From Orychophragmus violaceus (Eukaryota > Streptophyta > Magnoliopsida > Brassicales > Brassicaceae): a stretch of DNA of 64,000 nucleotides. Within the stretch, counting starts at the first letter, position 1; each line of letters begins with the position of its first letter. The stretch is taken from positions 93,608,630 through 93,672,629 of the forward strand of contig CM058232.1 in assembly GCA_030180135.1 (NCBI GenBank), written 5' to 3'. Shown piece by piece: positions 46,149 to 57,773 of this stretch. A model generated the notes under the pieces. The model was given only the letters and a program-made list of their open reading frames with translations, was not told the DNA's origin and searched no databases. A program made the position numbers and the translations under genes.

Positions 46149-46961
46149 CTCAAAATTCTCTCACCTCAAATTCTCTCGCCTCTCTCTACCGACCGACTTC
46201 CAATTCTTGCTTAGCTCTGGTCATCGGTCGCCGGCGCTCCGTCGGCCCGACGACCGGGTTACTTTGTTGTAAACTATTTTCGTTTTTGTCTGCGGATTAA
46301 TATCCGCCTAATAAGCTTCGATTCAGATCTTCACCGTTTATCCTGTAATCTAAGATGGAGATTTGGTCGACTTTAGATTCCGGTTTTCTACCAGACACGA
46401 CGTCCTTTAGCTCGGGGTTTCTACCCGACTCTGCTCCTCTTCACTGTGCTTTTCAACCACAGCCGTCGGTGTTTCCTCCCTCTCCTCACTCATGTTGCTG
46501 GGCGCTTTGAGGCGGTTGGTCCGATGCCCGAACGAGTTGTACGGGTTCGCCGGCGACTACACTTGTCTGTGTATGAATCTTCTCAACGATTCTACAGCCA
46601 TGAGGCGCAAAGACCAGTCATTGTTGTGTCGATTGTGGTGTTAGCTTCTTCAGATGCGGTGGTTTTGTGGTTGTTTAGTGAAGCTGAGAGCGGCAGGAAA
46701 GCATGGTGTAGCGATCTAGCTCGCAACCGGAATTTTTCACCGGCGGTGCTTTGCATGTCGGGATGTTTTGGGACTCACCACGTGGCAGTCCACCTCTTCG
46801 AGCTGTCACCGAAGTTACCTGAACTTGCTAGAATTTCGGTTTTCATTTTTAGGCCGGTTTAGCCCACTAAGCTTGTATCAATTTTATACTACGCATGTAT
46901 TTCCTGTACTTTCTGGCCCATATTGAGGCCCATTAATTAAATCTCTTGCCAACCAAAAAAA
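46149..46961 (+). mobile_element. 813-bp A-tailed retro-insertion (non-LTR) in the NFD6 pseudocopy
   Basis: Flanked by aactctttt (46,140-46,148 and 46,962-46,970) and ending in a run of nine or more A. It is absent from the other locus copy. The interior is GC-richer, with a frame at 46,446-46,862 (138 codons) and another starting with the ATG at about 46,353 that encodes MEIWSTLDSGFLPDTTSF. Neither matches a family I know. It could be a 5'-truncated or internally deleted LINE, or a processed transcript copied by LINE enzymes. Confidence 0.7.
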
Positions 46962-47212
46962 AACTCTTTTTCTCACTCAAAAACTTTGACGACATTTTGT
47001 GTGGGGTTTTAAGTTCGGGCCGGGTCGGGTGTCAGATCTCGGATTGGTTGGATCCGTCACAAGCCTACTTCGGCCCACACTGCCAACAAACCGAACTGCT
47101 CCATAAATATTCAAAACCAGACCGCTTTTTCCTTTGGAAACAATCCGGTTAGTATCTGGTTTAACCGGGAACGAGTAACCAGATAACTATAAAAAGCGGT
47201 CTCATTATATAA

Positions 47213-47470
47213 ATTTTTCTATTTAAAAGTGCAAATTTTAAAAAATATATTTATTATACTAATTTAAATATTTTTAAAAATAAAAATATTATTTAATATT
47301 TAATAAAAGGAATTTCACCAATCATAAAAAATCTCCTTAAACATCTTATATTTTGAGATAATAGAATATGATTTTGTATATTTGTTTCGAGTGTAACCCC
47401 AATGTTTCAAGTCGGGCTCTCAATTGAAGATGAGTTTGATCTCACAACACTTAATGCATTTGTAGGCCAA
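47213..47470 (+). repeat. segmental repeat copy 2 (matches 29,612-29,956)
   Basis: Lies immediately next to the NFD6 promoter copy, whereas in the first locus the two blocks are 18.3 kb apart. It has no MITE at the position occupied at 29,959. Confidence 0.85.
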
Positions 47471-48350
47471 ATAGACATATCACAAACTTCAATTGTCATA
47501 AAACAGCAATCCTCTTCCCTATAATGGATTTGGACTATTAGGTTAAGAGAAACAGGTAGACTTGAATGGAGAGAGACAGTAGAGATGGGTGGGTCTCTCT
47601 GATCAGAAGCATAGGTCAAACTCTTTCCTCTCTCTGATTCATTGTCATAACATCTTTGACAAAACCTTGAACTTTCACTTTAACCAACACAAGAAGACGT
47701 TATTTGTGTTCTTTGTGATTCCACAACGCAGCCTCGTTTCCGGTTATGAGTCCCACCTCACTGGCTTCTCGTTTAAATTCGTACAATGATAGATTAAAAT
47801 TCACGTCTTTTTGTGAAATACAGGTGATGGATGTATAGAAATTCAATATAATAATCCTTCTATAGCCCGATATTTTAGGGAAACAAACAAATAAAAACAT
47901 ATCAAATAGTTCAGTCGTGACTGAAAGTGATGGATAGTTCTATTATAATGATGCACAAGATGAACCAAATAGTTTTATAATTATTTTAGGCATAGAAATA
48001 CGCTTGGAAATCGGAAAATAAAATAAAAGAATTCTCTGTTTTGTTTTAAATATGAGCTAGGTGACATTTGTTTGTAAATTTCAGTTTAGTGTCCAGTTAG
48101 TTAATCCGGCTTTGGTTGTAACTTTCGATGTTTTTACGTTTTAGTGTAAGTAATCTTCATCAAAAGAAAAAAAGAAATTAAAGGAAAAAAAGAATCTGTT
48201 GTAGATTTTGTGTTTTAAGGTTGTGAGAGTTTCAGACATTTTCTCTATAATATTTTTAGTATTAATAAAAGATGTTTGAACAAAAGTTTTAAATTTACGA
48301 CACAAATAAACCAACCAGCAAATATTTCAATGAATTGCAAAAGTTTCAAC
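47471..48350. other. spacer, no gene supported
   Basis: Short frames on both strands only. Moderately AT-rich. Confidence 0.45.
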
Positions 48351-48922
48351 CATTGTTCCAAAAAATAGTCTAGACGGTCGTCTATGTAACCATTTAGGTG
48401 GGACATATGTGTTAGGTGGTTTTTGACCGTAACGATTTTTTTAGATGATACAACTACGCGTTTATGTGATTAAACGGATTTAAATGGTTTTAGGTGGTTT
48501 TAGACGAATTTAGACCGCTCTACACATTTTTTAACCAACTATCATTTAATTTTTAAGTTTTGTTTGTTTCGATGTAATTTTAAAATTTTATTACATATAA
48601 CTAAAAAACCAATTGACATAAAAAAAAATTAAGTTAATAAATTTTTACTTCATAAATTAATGGTTATCAATATATAAAATATAATAAATTTAACATATTT
48701 TATACCAAATATCATATAGCGATAATTTTAACTGGTTTTTCTTTATTTCGGTGTATTTTAAATTTTAAATTTATTTTAAAAATTAAGAATAATTTAATTT
48801 ATGATATATATTGTACAATATTAACGCATAAACTATTTAAAATTGCAGATTCCGACTAAGCATTTTAGGTGTTAGACGTTAGATCACCGTCTGAATATCG
48901 TCTAGCATTTTCTTGAACATTG
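48351..48922. mobile_element. hAT-like MITE with long imperfect inverted ends
   Basis: Left end cattgttccaaaaaatag then tctagacgg. The reverse complement of the right end reads caatgttcaagaaaatgctagacg. Flanking 8-mers gtttcaac (48,343-48,350) and gtttctat (48,923-48,930) match at 6 of 8. The interior is AT-rich and non-coding with 'taggtggt' repeats. The right half is included in the tandem duplication that follows. Confidence 0.65.
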
Positions 48923-50728
48923 GTTTCTATACATGATTACACAAATCCATTATTTTCTAGAGAAAAAAATACGTTGATCTACATACTGATTTGTTTTCAA
49001 CACTTTTGTTTACGTCGGAAGTTAAAATTACGTCTGATAAAGATGTAATTAAACTAAAGTAGGTCTAACTGCAAGTAGTATTCAGATTCCAATTAAATCT
49101 TATGACACATGTTCATGTTAGAGATAAATAGTCTTTACATAAACTAAGAAGTTTGGTGTGTTTTGTTTCTCCGGGATTTCATGTTATTAAGGACAAGCTG
49201 TTCTATATTTGGATAATTGTGGACTTTTTGGCATATAGTTTGGAACCAGCTATTGACAACAAATAAGACATTCTTACACATATTTGAAACCAGTTATTAG
49301 AAAGGAAAACAAAATCTTTTGCTAACGCGTGAATTATTATTTCCTAAAAATAAGACAATAGAAAACCGGAAATTACCAAATCTAATGATATTAAATGTAA
49401 ATTTGTTTTAATATTTTTTTAAAAAACTATTGATCAATTTGGATCAGGATTCATTAAAAGGTCTTAAGAATGACGGAAACATAGGTAAATATATGGGAGG
49501 GTGCTTAATCTTCGGTTGTCCACAAATTATCCCAACATCAAGTGATGAATGACTATTTTGTAGAAGAAAAAAAAAAAAGTGATGAATGACTACCAAACCA
49601 CAAGTAGAATATTGGAGAAGGGACAATGAAAATAATTTTTACTTAAATAGATGAATCATGGAAAAAATTACATATATTCACGACAAAGATTATATAAATA
49701 TCGTATTTCCAGCGATAATATCAGACGTGGTTTTTACTAATACGATTAAGGTGTATCAAGATGAAAAAGGCTAAAATCGTATTTTAGCAAGAATTATCTG
49801 AATAAATTTACATTTATGATATATATTGTTAGCGAGTATAGGCGTTCTCGCACCAGACGCATCGTGAAATATTGCAGTACTTCCGACTAAACATTTTAGG
49901 TGTTAGACGTTAGATCACCGTCTAAATATCGTCTAGCATTTTCTTGAACATTGGTTTCTATACATGATTACACAAATCCATTATTTTCTAGAGAAAAAAT
50001 ACGTTGATCTATATGCTGATTTGTCTTCAACACTTTTGTTTACGTCGGAAGTTAAAATTACGTCTGATAAAGATGTAATTAAACTAAAGTAGGTCTAACT
50101 GCAAGTAGTATTCAGATTCCAAGTAAATCTTATGACACATGTTCATGTTAGAGACAAATAGTCTTTACATAAACTAAGAAGTTTGGTGTGTTTTGTTTCT
50201 CCGGGATTTCATCTTATTAAGGACAAGCTGTTCTATATTTGGATAATTGTGGACTTTTTTGGCATATAGTTTGGAACCAGCTATTGACAACAAATAAGAC
50301 GTTCTTACACATATTTGAAACCAGTTATTAGAAAGGAAAACAAAACTTTTTGCTAACGCGTGAATTATTATTTCCTAAAAATATGACAATAGAAGATCTG
50401 AAATTACCAAATCTAATGATATTAAATGTAAATTTGTTTTAATATATTTGTTTTTAAAAAATATTGATCAGTTTGGATCAGGATTCATTAAAGGTCTTAA
50501 GAATGACGGAAACATAGGTAAATATATGGGAGGGTGCTTAATCTTCGGTTGTCCACAAATTATCCCAACATCAAGTGATGAATGACTATTTTGTAGAAGA
50601 AAAAAAAAACAAGTGATGAATGACTACCTAACCACAAGTAGAATATTGGAGAAGGGACAATGAAAATAATATTAAATAGATGAATCATGGAAAAAATTAC
50701 ATATATTCACGACAAAGATTATATAATT
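48795..50728. repeat. tandem duplication of about 0.9 kb
   Basis: 48,846-49,703 is repeated at 49,874-50,727 with a few percent difference (shared markers: gtgttagacgttagatcacc, cgtctgataaagatgtaatt, ggacaagctgttctatattt). The block upstream (about 48,795 and 49,806) is also similar but more diverged. About 170 bp of unique sequence separates the copies. No coding potential. Confidence 0.9.
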
Positions 50729-51735
50729 GTTATAAAAGAGGTTTGAAAGTAATAATGGAAATAATGATATAAAATAGTATTTCATGCTGAATTTTATGTA
50801 TTTATTATATGGACTATGTAATGCATGAGTTCTTTCAACAACAAAATGTCATTCCTACCAAAAAGAACTACCAACATTTTTAATAGATATAGAAGATTAT
50901 GAGAACATAAGGAGTTTTTCAAGACCTTTGTAATTTCTCTTATTTTCAGAGTTATCAATAAACATGCGGTTTTCGGCCAACTTTTGGATCTTAAAAACAC
51001 ATTCCAACTTGTATAAATAAAATATAATTTCAGACGAAAAAAAATACACATTCAAGTAAACTGGCACAAAACAATAAGATTCAACCGTCGTACCTCATTT
51101 TGTTGAACCAAAACCATTAATTTGGGTAGTTAAATTAGCTAAAATAAATTGAATAGTTAAATCATAGGTTTCGTTATTGTTGATAAACAAAAAAAGATAT
51201 AAAAAGGCCATTGATCAATTACTTCTTTTTGCGCAAATTACATGTGATCGCAATGGTTTTGCTATGTATCTAGCGCCCATCAAATCTACTTAAAATATCA
51301 GCATTCACAAAGAAAAAAACATATTTTCTTTCATGGAATGTTTCGAAAGAGACTCACGGATTCAATAACTCAAAGTACTCAAACAAATTAATCTCACGAG
51401 ACACAGAATTATATAAACGCAATGTCGGCTCCCGAAAACTCCCAACAAAATAAAAACAAACACGAAAAAGATTCATATAAAAACTGTTGTCGTAGCAGCC
51501 ACAACGCCAAGTGTATTACCCTCATTACGCATTTGTCCCATTGAAAATATAGTCAGCTCGTGACTCTCTCATTTTCGCCAAATCTTTTTATTTTCTCATC
51601 ATAGATCATTAAAATTTTGAGATTTAATGTTTATAAGAAAAATGGGTGGCACATAAAGTCCACCTCATCTTTATACACGCCTACATCCTGTGGACAGATA
51701 ACTTAGCACATGTATTGAAACACCATCGCTATCTT
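50729..51735. other. AT-rich spacer, no gene seen
   Basis: Only short chance frames. Confidence 0.5.
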
Positions 51736-52330
51736 CTTTTTTTCAGTCTAAAAAGATATTTTTATTAACCATTAAAAATCCCTTCATACAAACACAAACA
51801 TAGTCGGATACGTTGAAAACAAAGTCTGAAAATTTTACAAAAGACATAGTTCAAATGATGTATAGGAAACTAAAGCCGGCTCAGGTAACATTTTACCCGA
51901 ACCAAGAGTCGAAACAAAGAGAAACAAAATTATCTAGAAAGAACAACACCAATAATGGAAAAACTAAGGAGGTTGGAAACTAATCGATAGAAAAACCATA
52001 ATCTTGAGATTCGATATGAACTGTAACTCCAAGCCACACTAACAATTATTCCAAAAGAACAAAGTAGGCTAAAACTGATTGAAGGACAAGAGGTCAAGAA
52101 GACCCGACTGCTACAAAACGAAGGAGGCAAGGAGCTAACCGGAACACAATAAGCAAAACCAACAGAGATGATCACCAACAGAGATGATCACCAGAGAGAC
52201 CAAGAATAAATACATAAACTCAACCACTATAACCAAACCGATACTCCAAAACAAGAAAATAAATCAGATACAAAAAAAAAACTTTGAACTCTGAAAATGA
52301 AAAACGCTAAAAAATACCTCCATTTTTACA
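51736..52330 (-). pseudogene. possible LINE 3' end fragment
   Basis: On the minus strand the sequence looks like a Ser/Leu-rich, low-complexity LINE tail and 3' UTR. It ends in gttaataaaaatatcttttt and an A run at about 51,738-51,745. No target duplication was found. A 16-bp word (agagatgatcaccaac) is duplicated near 52,163-52,195. Confidence 0.3.
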
Positions 52331-52637
52331 CGTACACTCCTCACCAATCCATATCAAGTTCATAACCCCTTTATTTATAGGTCAAATAAATATCAACCAA
52401 CCGGCCATAATCATAAATTGCGTCAACAAACATTCACTATAATATTTTCTTTAAATTATTCGTACCGCCACAAACGATTCAGTAACAAGCCTTTACTGTG
52501 TTGCTGAAAAAAACAGAGAGATATGAAAACATATATATAACAATAGTAGAAATTAACATTCCTCTATTTAAAATCCATCTCGGCGATAGGATTAGTCATC
52601 TTTTTCAAAGGATGGTAAATCCGAACCCGACCCGGTT
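52331..52637 (-). other. 3' flank of the BURP gene
   Basis: AT-rich. Probable 3' UTR and polyadenylation region of the gene that ends at 52,638. No clear site could be chosen by eye. Confidence 0.4.
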
Positions 52638-54704
52638 TTAATCAGCGATGGCCCAGTTCATATCGTTCTCGAATATCCAGTGGCAAACTTCAATCCGACC
52701 AGGTTTAGACCCAAGAGCTAAGAAAGCTCCGTGGTTCGGACCCCATGATGATGTGTCCATGTGACAGATGGCGATCCCATGGTTGATCTTGGTCTTACTT
52801 TTCAAGTCCAGAAGATCCGCTTCGTAGACCCGAACCTTAGGGACTGAGTGACAGTAATATAACAGATACGGGTACAAACTCTGGTGACACGAAACTGCTT
52901 TCGTCAATTTCCCGCCGTTGATTCCGTTGACTTTTCCGATCACCACCTTCTGCTTTGACCCAGCTACATTCTCCGTTGTTCGGAGCACCACGCTTCGACC
53001 GAGCACCGACGTGGCGAAATCGATCATGTCTTCGGCTGATCCGACGCACCGCTTTGTTTCTCCGACACTCGGTGACCTCTCGCATTCCGTCACCGCGTCG
53101 GAGATGATCTTCTCCATCGCCGAGTTCTCTCCGGCGTGGAAAATCCTGTTAATCTCGCCGAGTTTGGAGGTAGAGAAGGGTAATTTGGAGATGATGGTCC
53201 GGGGCAAAAACGACCTTTTAGGCATTTTATCCTTGATATCAGGCATGGGAATCACTGTACCTTCTTTAAGCGTCGATTCCCTAAAGAATTTACCCGGCTC
53301 AATCCACTTATTCACGGTTTTGCCATCGCCGACGGTGGCTGAAGGAAAGGATGAAACGTTGTATTTGGCGAAACCGACGCCGTTTTTAGCGTAATCCTTG
53401 AAGGTGGAGATTGGTGTGTAGGTTTTGAAGCTGATCTTGTGTCCTTCAGCTCCTTTGCCGTAACCGGTGAAAGTTTCCGATCCGGGATTGCCAGACTGGC
53501 CATAATTTGTGAATTTGACCTTCCCGGAGTTCGAGTCTTTGGCGTAAGAGGAGAACGAATCATCGCCGACGTTGGCCGTATCTCTGTAATTCGCGAAAGT
53601 GTCGACCGCCGCGTTACCGGAGGCGCCATAGTTTTTGAAATTGTTCTGCGGCTCATTGCCTCCGCTTCCGTAACTTGTGAAGGAGTCGTTGGCGGCGTTT
53701 CCTTTCTCGCCGTAATTCGAGAAACCAGAACCGAGTACGTTGGAGGAGTCGCCGTAAGAGGCGAACTCGTTCGGTAATCCGTTTCCGTTTTTCCCATAGC
53801 TTGTGAACGATTGGCCGTTCCCGGCGTTGGCCTCGTAAGTGTAGGTCTTGAATGTCTGTGAACGTCCGTTTCCGCCGTCGGAATACGCCGTGAATCGGCT
53901 GGTGGGATCGTTAACATTGTTTTGGTAGTTGGTGAAATCTCCGGTGCCACCAGTTCCGAAGGTTCCATAGGAATTGAAATTCTCCTCGAGGACGTTGCTG
54001 TTCTCGCCGTAAACGGTGAATTTATCGTCGTGCCCCGCCGCTCCACGGCTGTATCTCCGAAAAGAATCGGTGACTACGTTGCCGTCTTTCGAGTAGGTTT
54101 TGAAAGAGTCGGCGCCGCCGGCACGGGCATTGCCGTAGTTGGTGAAGTTTTTCTGGACGTAGACGGAGAACTTAACGTCGTCGTTGTGCTTCTCGAGACT
54201 GGGGCTCAAATCCGGGAAACAGAAGAGGTTCGCAGCGGAGCAAAAGTCGGGGAGACGAGTCGGGAGCGAGTTCTGGGAGGCGAGTTTGGCGAAAGTGGCT
54301 GAGTCGACGGCGTTAAGTGGAGACGCCTTAGATATAAGAAACTCTGATCTGAGAGATTTGTCGCTGCGGATCTCTTTGTTCCAGTAACGAACTAGAGAAG
54401 CTTTCGGAGTGAATGGATTCTCCTCCGCCGAGAAACCGCCGCCAATTAACCGTCCTCCGACGAAAACAACCTGCATTGCCCTCATAATCCGAATTGATTC
54501 AACAACAAGAAATCAAACCAACATCGAGTACGCAAATTCACCAATCGACTAAATAAAAATAATGATAATCAAACAATCCAATTGAAAAGACAAAACCATG
54601 GAATCAAATTGGACAAATAGTATAATACGATTCAAAAGATTAGGTAGGCTTACATTGAAGAGGAAGAACAAGAACGATTGGAGAAGAAGCAACGGTTTGA
54701 GCAT
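52638..54704 (-). CDS. PGL3: polygalacturonase 1 beta-like protein (BURP domain; JP630/PGL3-like)
   Basis: Exon 1 is 54,704-54,654 (17 codons, MLKPLLLLQSFLFFLFN, a classic signal peptide core). Intron 54,653-54,471 is GT-AG, phase 0. Exon 2 is 54,470-52,638, giving 627 residues. The mature part starts GGGFSAEENPFTPKASLVRY, a conserved region. About twenty copies of a 14-residue FxxY repeat follow (FTNYG, FKTYS, FNSYG, FASYG...). The C-terminal BURP domain starts at FFRESTLKEGTVIPMPDIKD and has four CH pairs (SCHQ, YYCH, AICHM, EVCHW), ending FENDMNWAIAD. The family is secreted to the cell wall. The tomato homologue is the non-catalytic beta subunit that binds polygalacturonase, and Arabidopsis members affect pectin and cell size. 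The frame is intact. The symbol is by resemblance to Arabidopsis JP630/PGL3; PGL2 is the main alternative. Confidence 0.93.
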
Positions 54705-54860
54705 TTTTCTGGTTCTTAGTGACGAGAGGAAAAAAGAAGAAGATATAGAGCAGAGGAGAGATTGGTGGGCTTGTTGGTTTTGAGAGTCGATTGTGTATAT
54801 ATATATACATATAGAGAAGCCAAAAAAGCTTGCACCATGTCGACAACCACCAAAACCTAC
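54705..54860 (-). promoter_or_regulatory. core promoter and 5' UTR of the BURP gene
   Basis: On the minus strand, a TATA-like tract (tatatgtatatatatata) lies at about 54,793-54,812, roughly 90-105 bp upstream of the ATG. A CT-rich leader follows (ctctgctctatatcttcttc), as is common for plant housekeeping 5' UTRs. Confidence 0.5.
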
Positions 54861-56113
54861 ACATTTCATTTATATAGAAACTTAATTTAACTTTCTTAAA
54901 ATTATTTACTAGTTACTTTAGTTAGTGTAGAGTTGTATGCTTTTAGAGTCAATAAATAAATGGTGACATTTGGAAGAAAATAAAATGACTAGAATAGATA
55001 AAGAGGATAATGGGAGGGAATAATAAAGTAGGGACTAAAAAATGAAAAAGAGTGGAGTGAAAAAAGGGACAGCAGAAAGACAGTGGAGAAGAGTATGTTT
55101 TAGAAGAAGCAGGAAAAAAAACAAATGAAGTGGGACTCTTCTCTCTCTTTTTTTTTGGTTTTTGCAATATATTGGTTTGGTAACGCGTTTTCAAACCGGT
55201 TTTTGTTTTCTGACCAGTATCTAATTTAAAGGTTATTAATTAAGTTTTTTTTTTGTTTCTTTTAACCGCTCAGAACAAACACATCAATGAAAGCTATAGG
55301 AGTTCTTTCTGAGTAAGAAAACAAACAAATTAATGGTAATGTTCAAGAAGTCTCTGTATATATTTGTTTGTCTTCTTGTCTAATGGTTTAATTACCATTT
55401 GTTAAAAATCAATTTATTATGATAAAGCTATTGGGTGCGGTTGTTAGTTAAAAGCTAGTATTATTTACAGTCTATTCTCAATTATCTTTGACCAAAGAAG
55501 GCTACAACAATTGATGACCACCAACAACTAGCCTAGAGTGAATCAATGTATAGTAACTGTGTATGACTGATGACCACCAACTATTAAAAGGACTCCAGTA
55601 AAATTCATTTATGGTAACTTTTTGTGTTGGAGTCGTTGGTTGTCGTCTGATGACTAATGCTTTGATCAAAAAGTGGCTCGACCATTATATATTTTGATGA
55701 TTCTATAAATTAATTATTTTTACCCCATAACTTCTTTTATTGAATCAGTATCCACATAAATTTTAGACAATCACGCTATTTATAACTTACTATCACACAT
55801 TTCTAAACTTCGCAACAAGTTAGTATTTGATTATTAATTCCTGTTTTTACATGCATCGTGCAATAAATTCATATTATTAATTCAAGTTTGGACTTGGACA
55901 TATGCAATAACGCCTTGTATTGGCATTAATTATGATGAATTAATGGTATATTAATTAGACTTTCCATAATTGGGTCACTAATCACAGGGAGAGACTGGAA
56001 AATGTGTTCTTAATGTTGCACTAAATTTTGTCAATATGATTACATTTAGACGTTAAAATCATACTTTGTTTAATCGATCAGTGTCCGTATTTGATATTTT
56101 GAGATATTATGTA
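54861..56113. other. intergenic, distal promoter of the BURP gene
   Basis: AT-rich with no coding sequence. The words gaccaccaac(t)a and aattgatgaccaccaac recur at 55,511, 55,571 and nearby, a short dispersed repeat. Confidence 0.45.
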
Positions 56114-56126
56114 GACTCTATCAACT

Positions 56127-56391
56127 GTCCAAACTCTTGTGCTGAAGTGGTTGGAGACAGACCTTGGACGCTACCACGTTCCGGGTTCGATCATTCTGCC
56201 ATGCGAAACTATCTCACAATTGTTTAGACATCCACATGGATATGTACCTTGTTTTAGGGGTCCATTTGAATATCCGAAGAGAAGGTCTATCCATGGACTG
56301 TACTTCTCCTTGGGGATTAGTCTAAAAACTTTGTGAACTAATCGTAAGCCCCTCAATTGGTTCGGGATATCCCCAGATTAATTATAAAAAA
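56127..56391 (+). mobile_element. tRNA-derived SINE with perfect 13-bp target duplication
   Basis: gactctatcaact flanks the element at 56,114-56,126 and 56,392-56,404. The head has an A-box-like tgaagtggttggagaca and a B-box-like gggttcgatcattc, the body is about 200 bp, and the tail is a short A run. It looks like a full-length or near full-length SINE. Confidence 0.88.
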
Positions 56392-56404
56392 AGACTCTAT
56401 CAAC

Positions 56405-57385
56405 TACTTAAGTACATAACCATACGTATATCTTCCATTATTGGAGGCTTGGAGCGATTAACAGTTTGTATCCTCAAAAATAAAATAAAAGTAATGTTTT
56501 TTTTTACATGTTCTTGATTCGGTTTGATCGATAACCGGAAGCACGGTTACGAATGACCAATTTTAAAAGAAAAACAAATAATTTTTGTCTGACATCACGC
56601 CAGGCGTCATGAACCAAATGGTAGTAACGAGACGCGTTTTCGCCACCAGCCAAAACATAAGGGTAGATGTAATGTATAAATAAGTGGAAAGGACTGGAGT
56701 AAGAATAGTTAAATAGTGAACCCTCCTCGCATTATTAAAAATAAAAACAATGAACAATAAGATTAGATTAAAGATTCGTCCTTTTTAGCATTTTCTCCCT
56801 CTCTCTGTCTGATTGCACCAGGAAATTGACAAAGCTCGTGAAAGTGGCAAATCAGTAGTACAGTTGAAGATGATGAGGGTGTTCCTGTCCGAAGTTTCTT
56901 GAGTTTACGTTCGTTGTGTTTTTTTTGTAATTTTTTTTTCAATAGTTGTTTCGTTGTGTTTAGTATTAAGCTACCATAAGCTTAGAAGATACATTATGTG
57001 GTAAACCAATGATAGCTTAACAACCAATGTTTTTAAATCTAGCCCGGACCGGCGGTTGACTCGGATTGAATCGTGAAATACAGAAACCTACGACCCATTA
57101 AACACATTATTTATTTATTAAAATGTCACCATATATTTATGGTCCATGTGTTACTGTGGCCCCGAATTGCACCTCGATTTAAGTGTGACTGTGATTTGTA
57201 TGTGGGACCGATGTGTTTTGGAAGCGATGCGGTTAGTTAAAATTATGAATGGAGTTATGTTTTGGGTGCGATGTGATTACCCTACATTCTTGAATGAGAA
57301 AGTGATTTAGATGTGATTATGATAAAAGTATCTTAATATTATTAATTTATTTATTAATTAAAATTATATTTATGAGAAAGTGATT
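56405..57385. other. spacer, no gene seen
   Basis: AT-rich. Around 57,150-57,310 there are 'tgcgatgtgatt'-like words also present, inverted, near 57,890-57,990 on the far side of the minisatellite, suggesting that both lie in one decayed transposon. Confidence 0.4.
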
Positions 57386-57773
57386 CCGTTGTCCCGTCAA
57401 AACCGCAAAATTCCGTTTTCCCGCCAAAACCGTGAAATTCCGTTTTCCCGCTAAAACCTTGAAATTTCGTTTTCCCGCCAAAACCGTGAAATTCCATTTT
57501 CCCGTCAAAACCACGAAATTCCATTTTCCGTCAAAATCGCAAAGTTCAATTTTTCCGCCAAAACCGCAAAATTCTGTTTTTCCGTCAAAACCGTGAAATT
57601 ATGTTTTCCGTCAAAATCGCGAAATTCTATTTTTCCGTCAAAATCGCAAAGTTCAGTTTTCCCGTCAAAACCGCAAAATTCTATTTTCCCGCCAAAACCG
57701 CGAAATTCTGTTTTCCCGCCAAAACCACGAAATTCCATTTTCCCATCAAAATCGTAAATTTTCAATTTTTCGT
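57386..57773. repeat. minisatellite: about 14 copies of a 27-bp unit
   Basis: Consensus ttttcccgccaaaaccgcga followed by aattccg; individual units vary by a few bases and by a base or so in the T run. Because the unit is close to a multiple of three, the minus strand is open for 86 codons (57,505-57,765) as a 9-residue repeat (FDGKIEFRD-like). I regard this as incidental. Confidence 0.9.

Larger units (their letters stand above)
40908..47213 (-). pseudogene. second, broken copy of the NFD6-like locus
   Basis: Direct-orientation duplicate of about 9,772-11,265. It retains exon 3 (about 41,195-41,214) and exon 2 (45,995-46,113; still open and encoding the same IPLHS core). From 46,114 most of intron 1 and exon 1 is deleted; only the start-codon context (gccatgttt, about 46,131) survives. 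Promoter-like sequence resumes at about 47,010-47,213. Two later insertions lie inside: the LTR element at 41,334-45,672 and the A-tailed insertion at 46,149-46,961. It cannot encode the protein. Confidence 0.85.

Noticed and set aside
53312..54046. 244-codon minus-strand frame and several plus-strand frames over the BURP gene
   Set aside because: Overlapping frames of a repetitive, GC-richer coding exon; the FxxY repeat keeps alternative frames open.
57505..57765. 86-codon repeat protein
   Set aside because: Simply the translation of a 27-bp minisatellite; no ATG context or neighbouring exon.
57386..57773. CRISPR-like array
   Set aside because: Units are contiguous with no unique spacers, and the DNA is plant nuclear.
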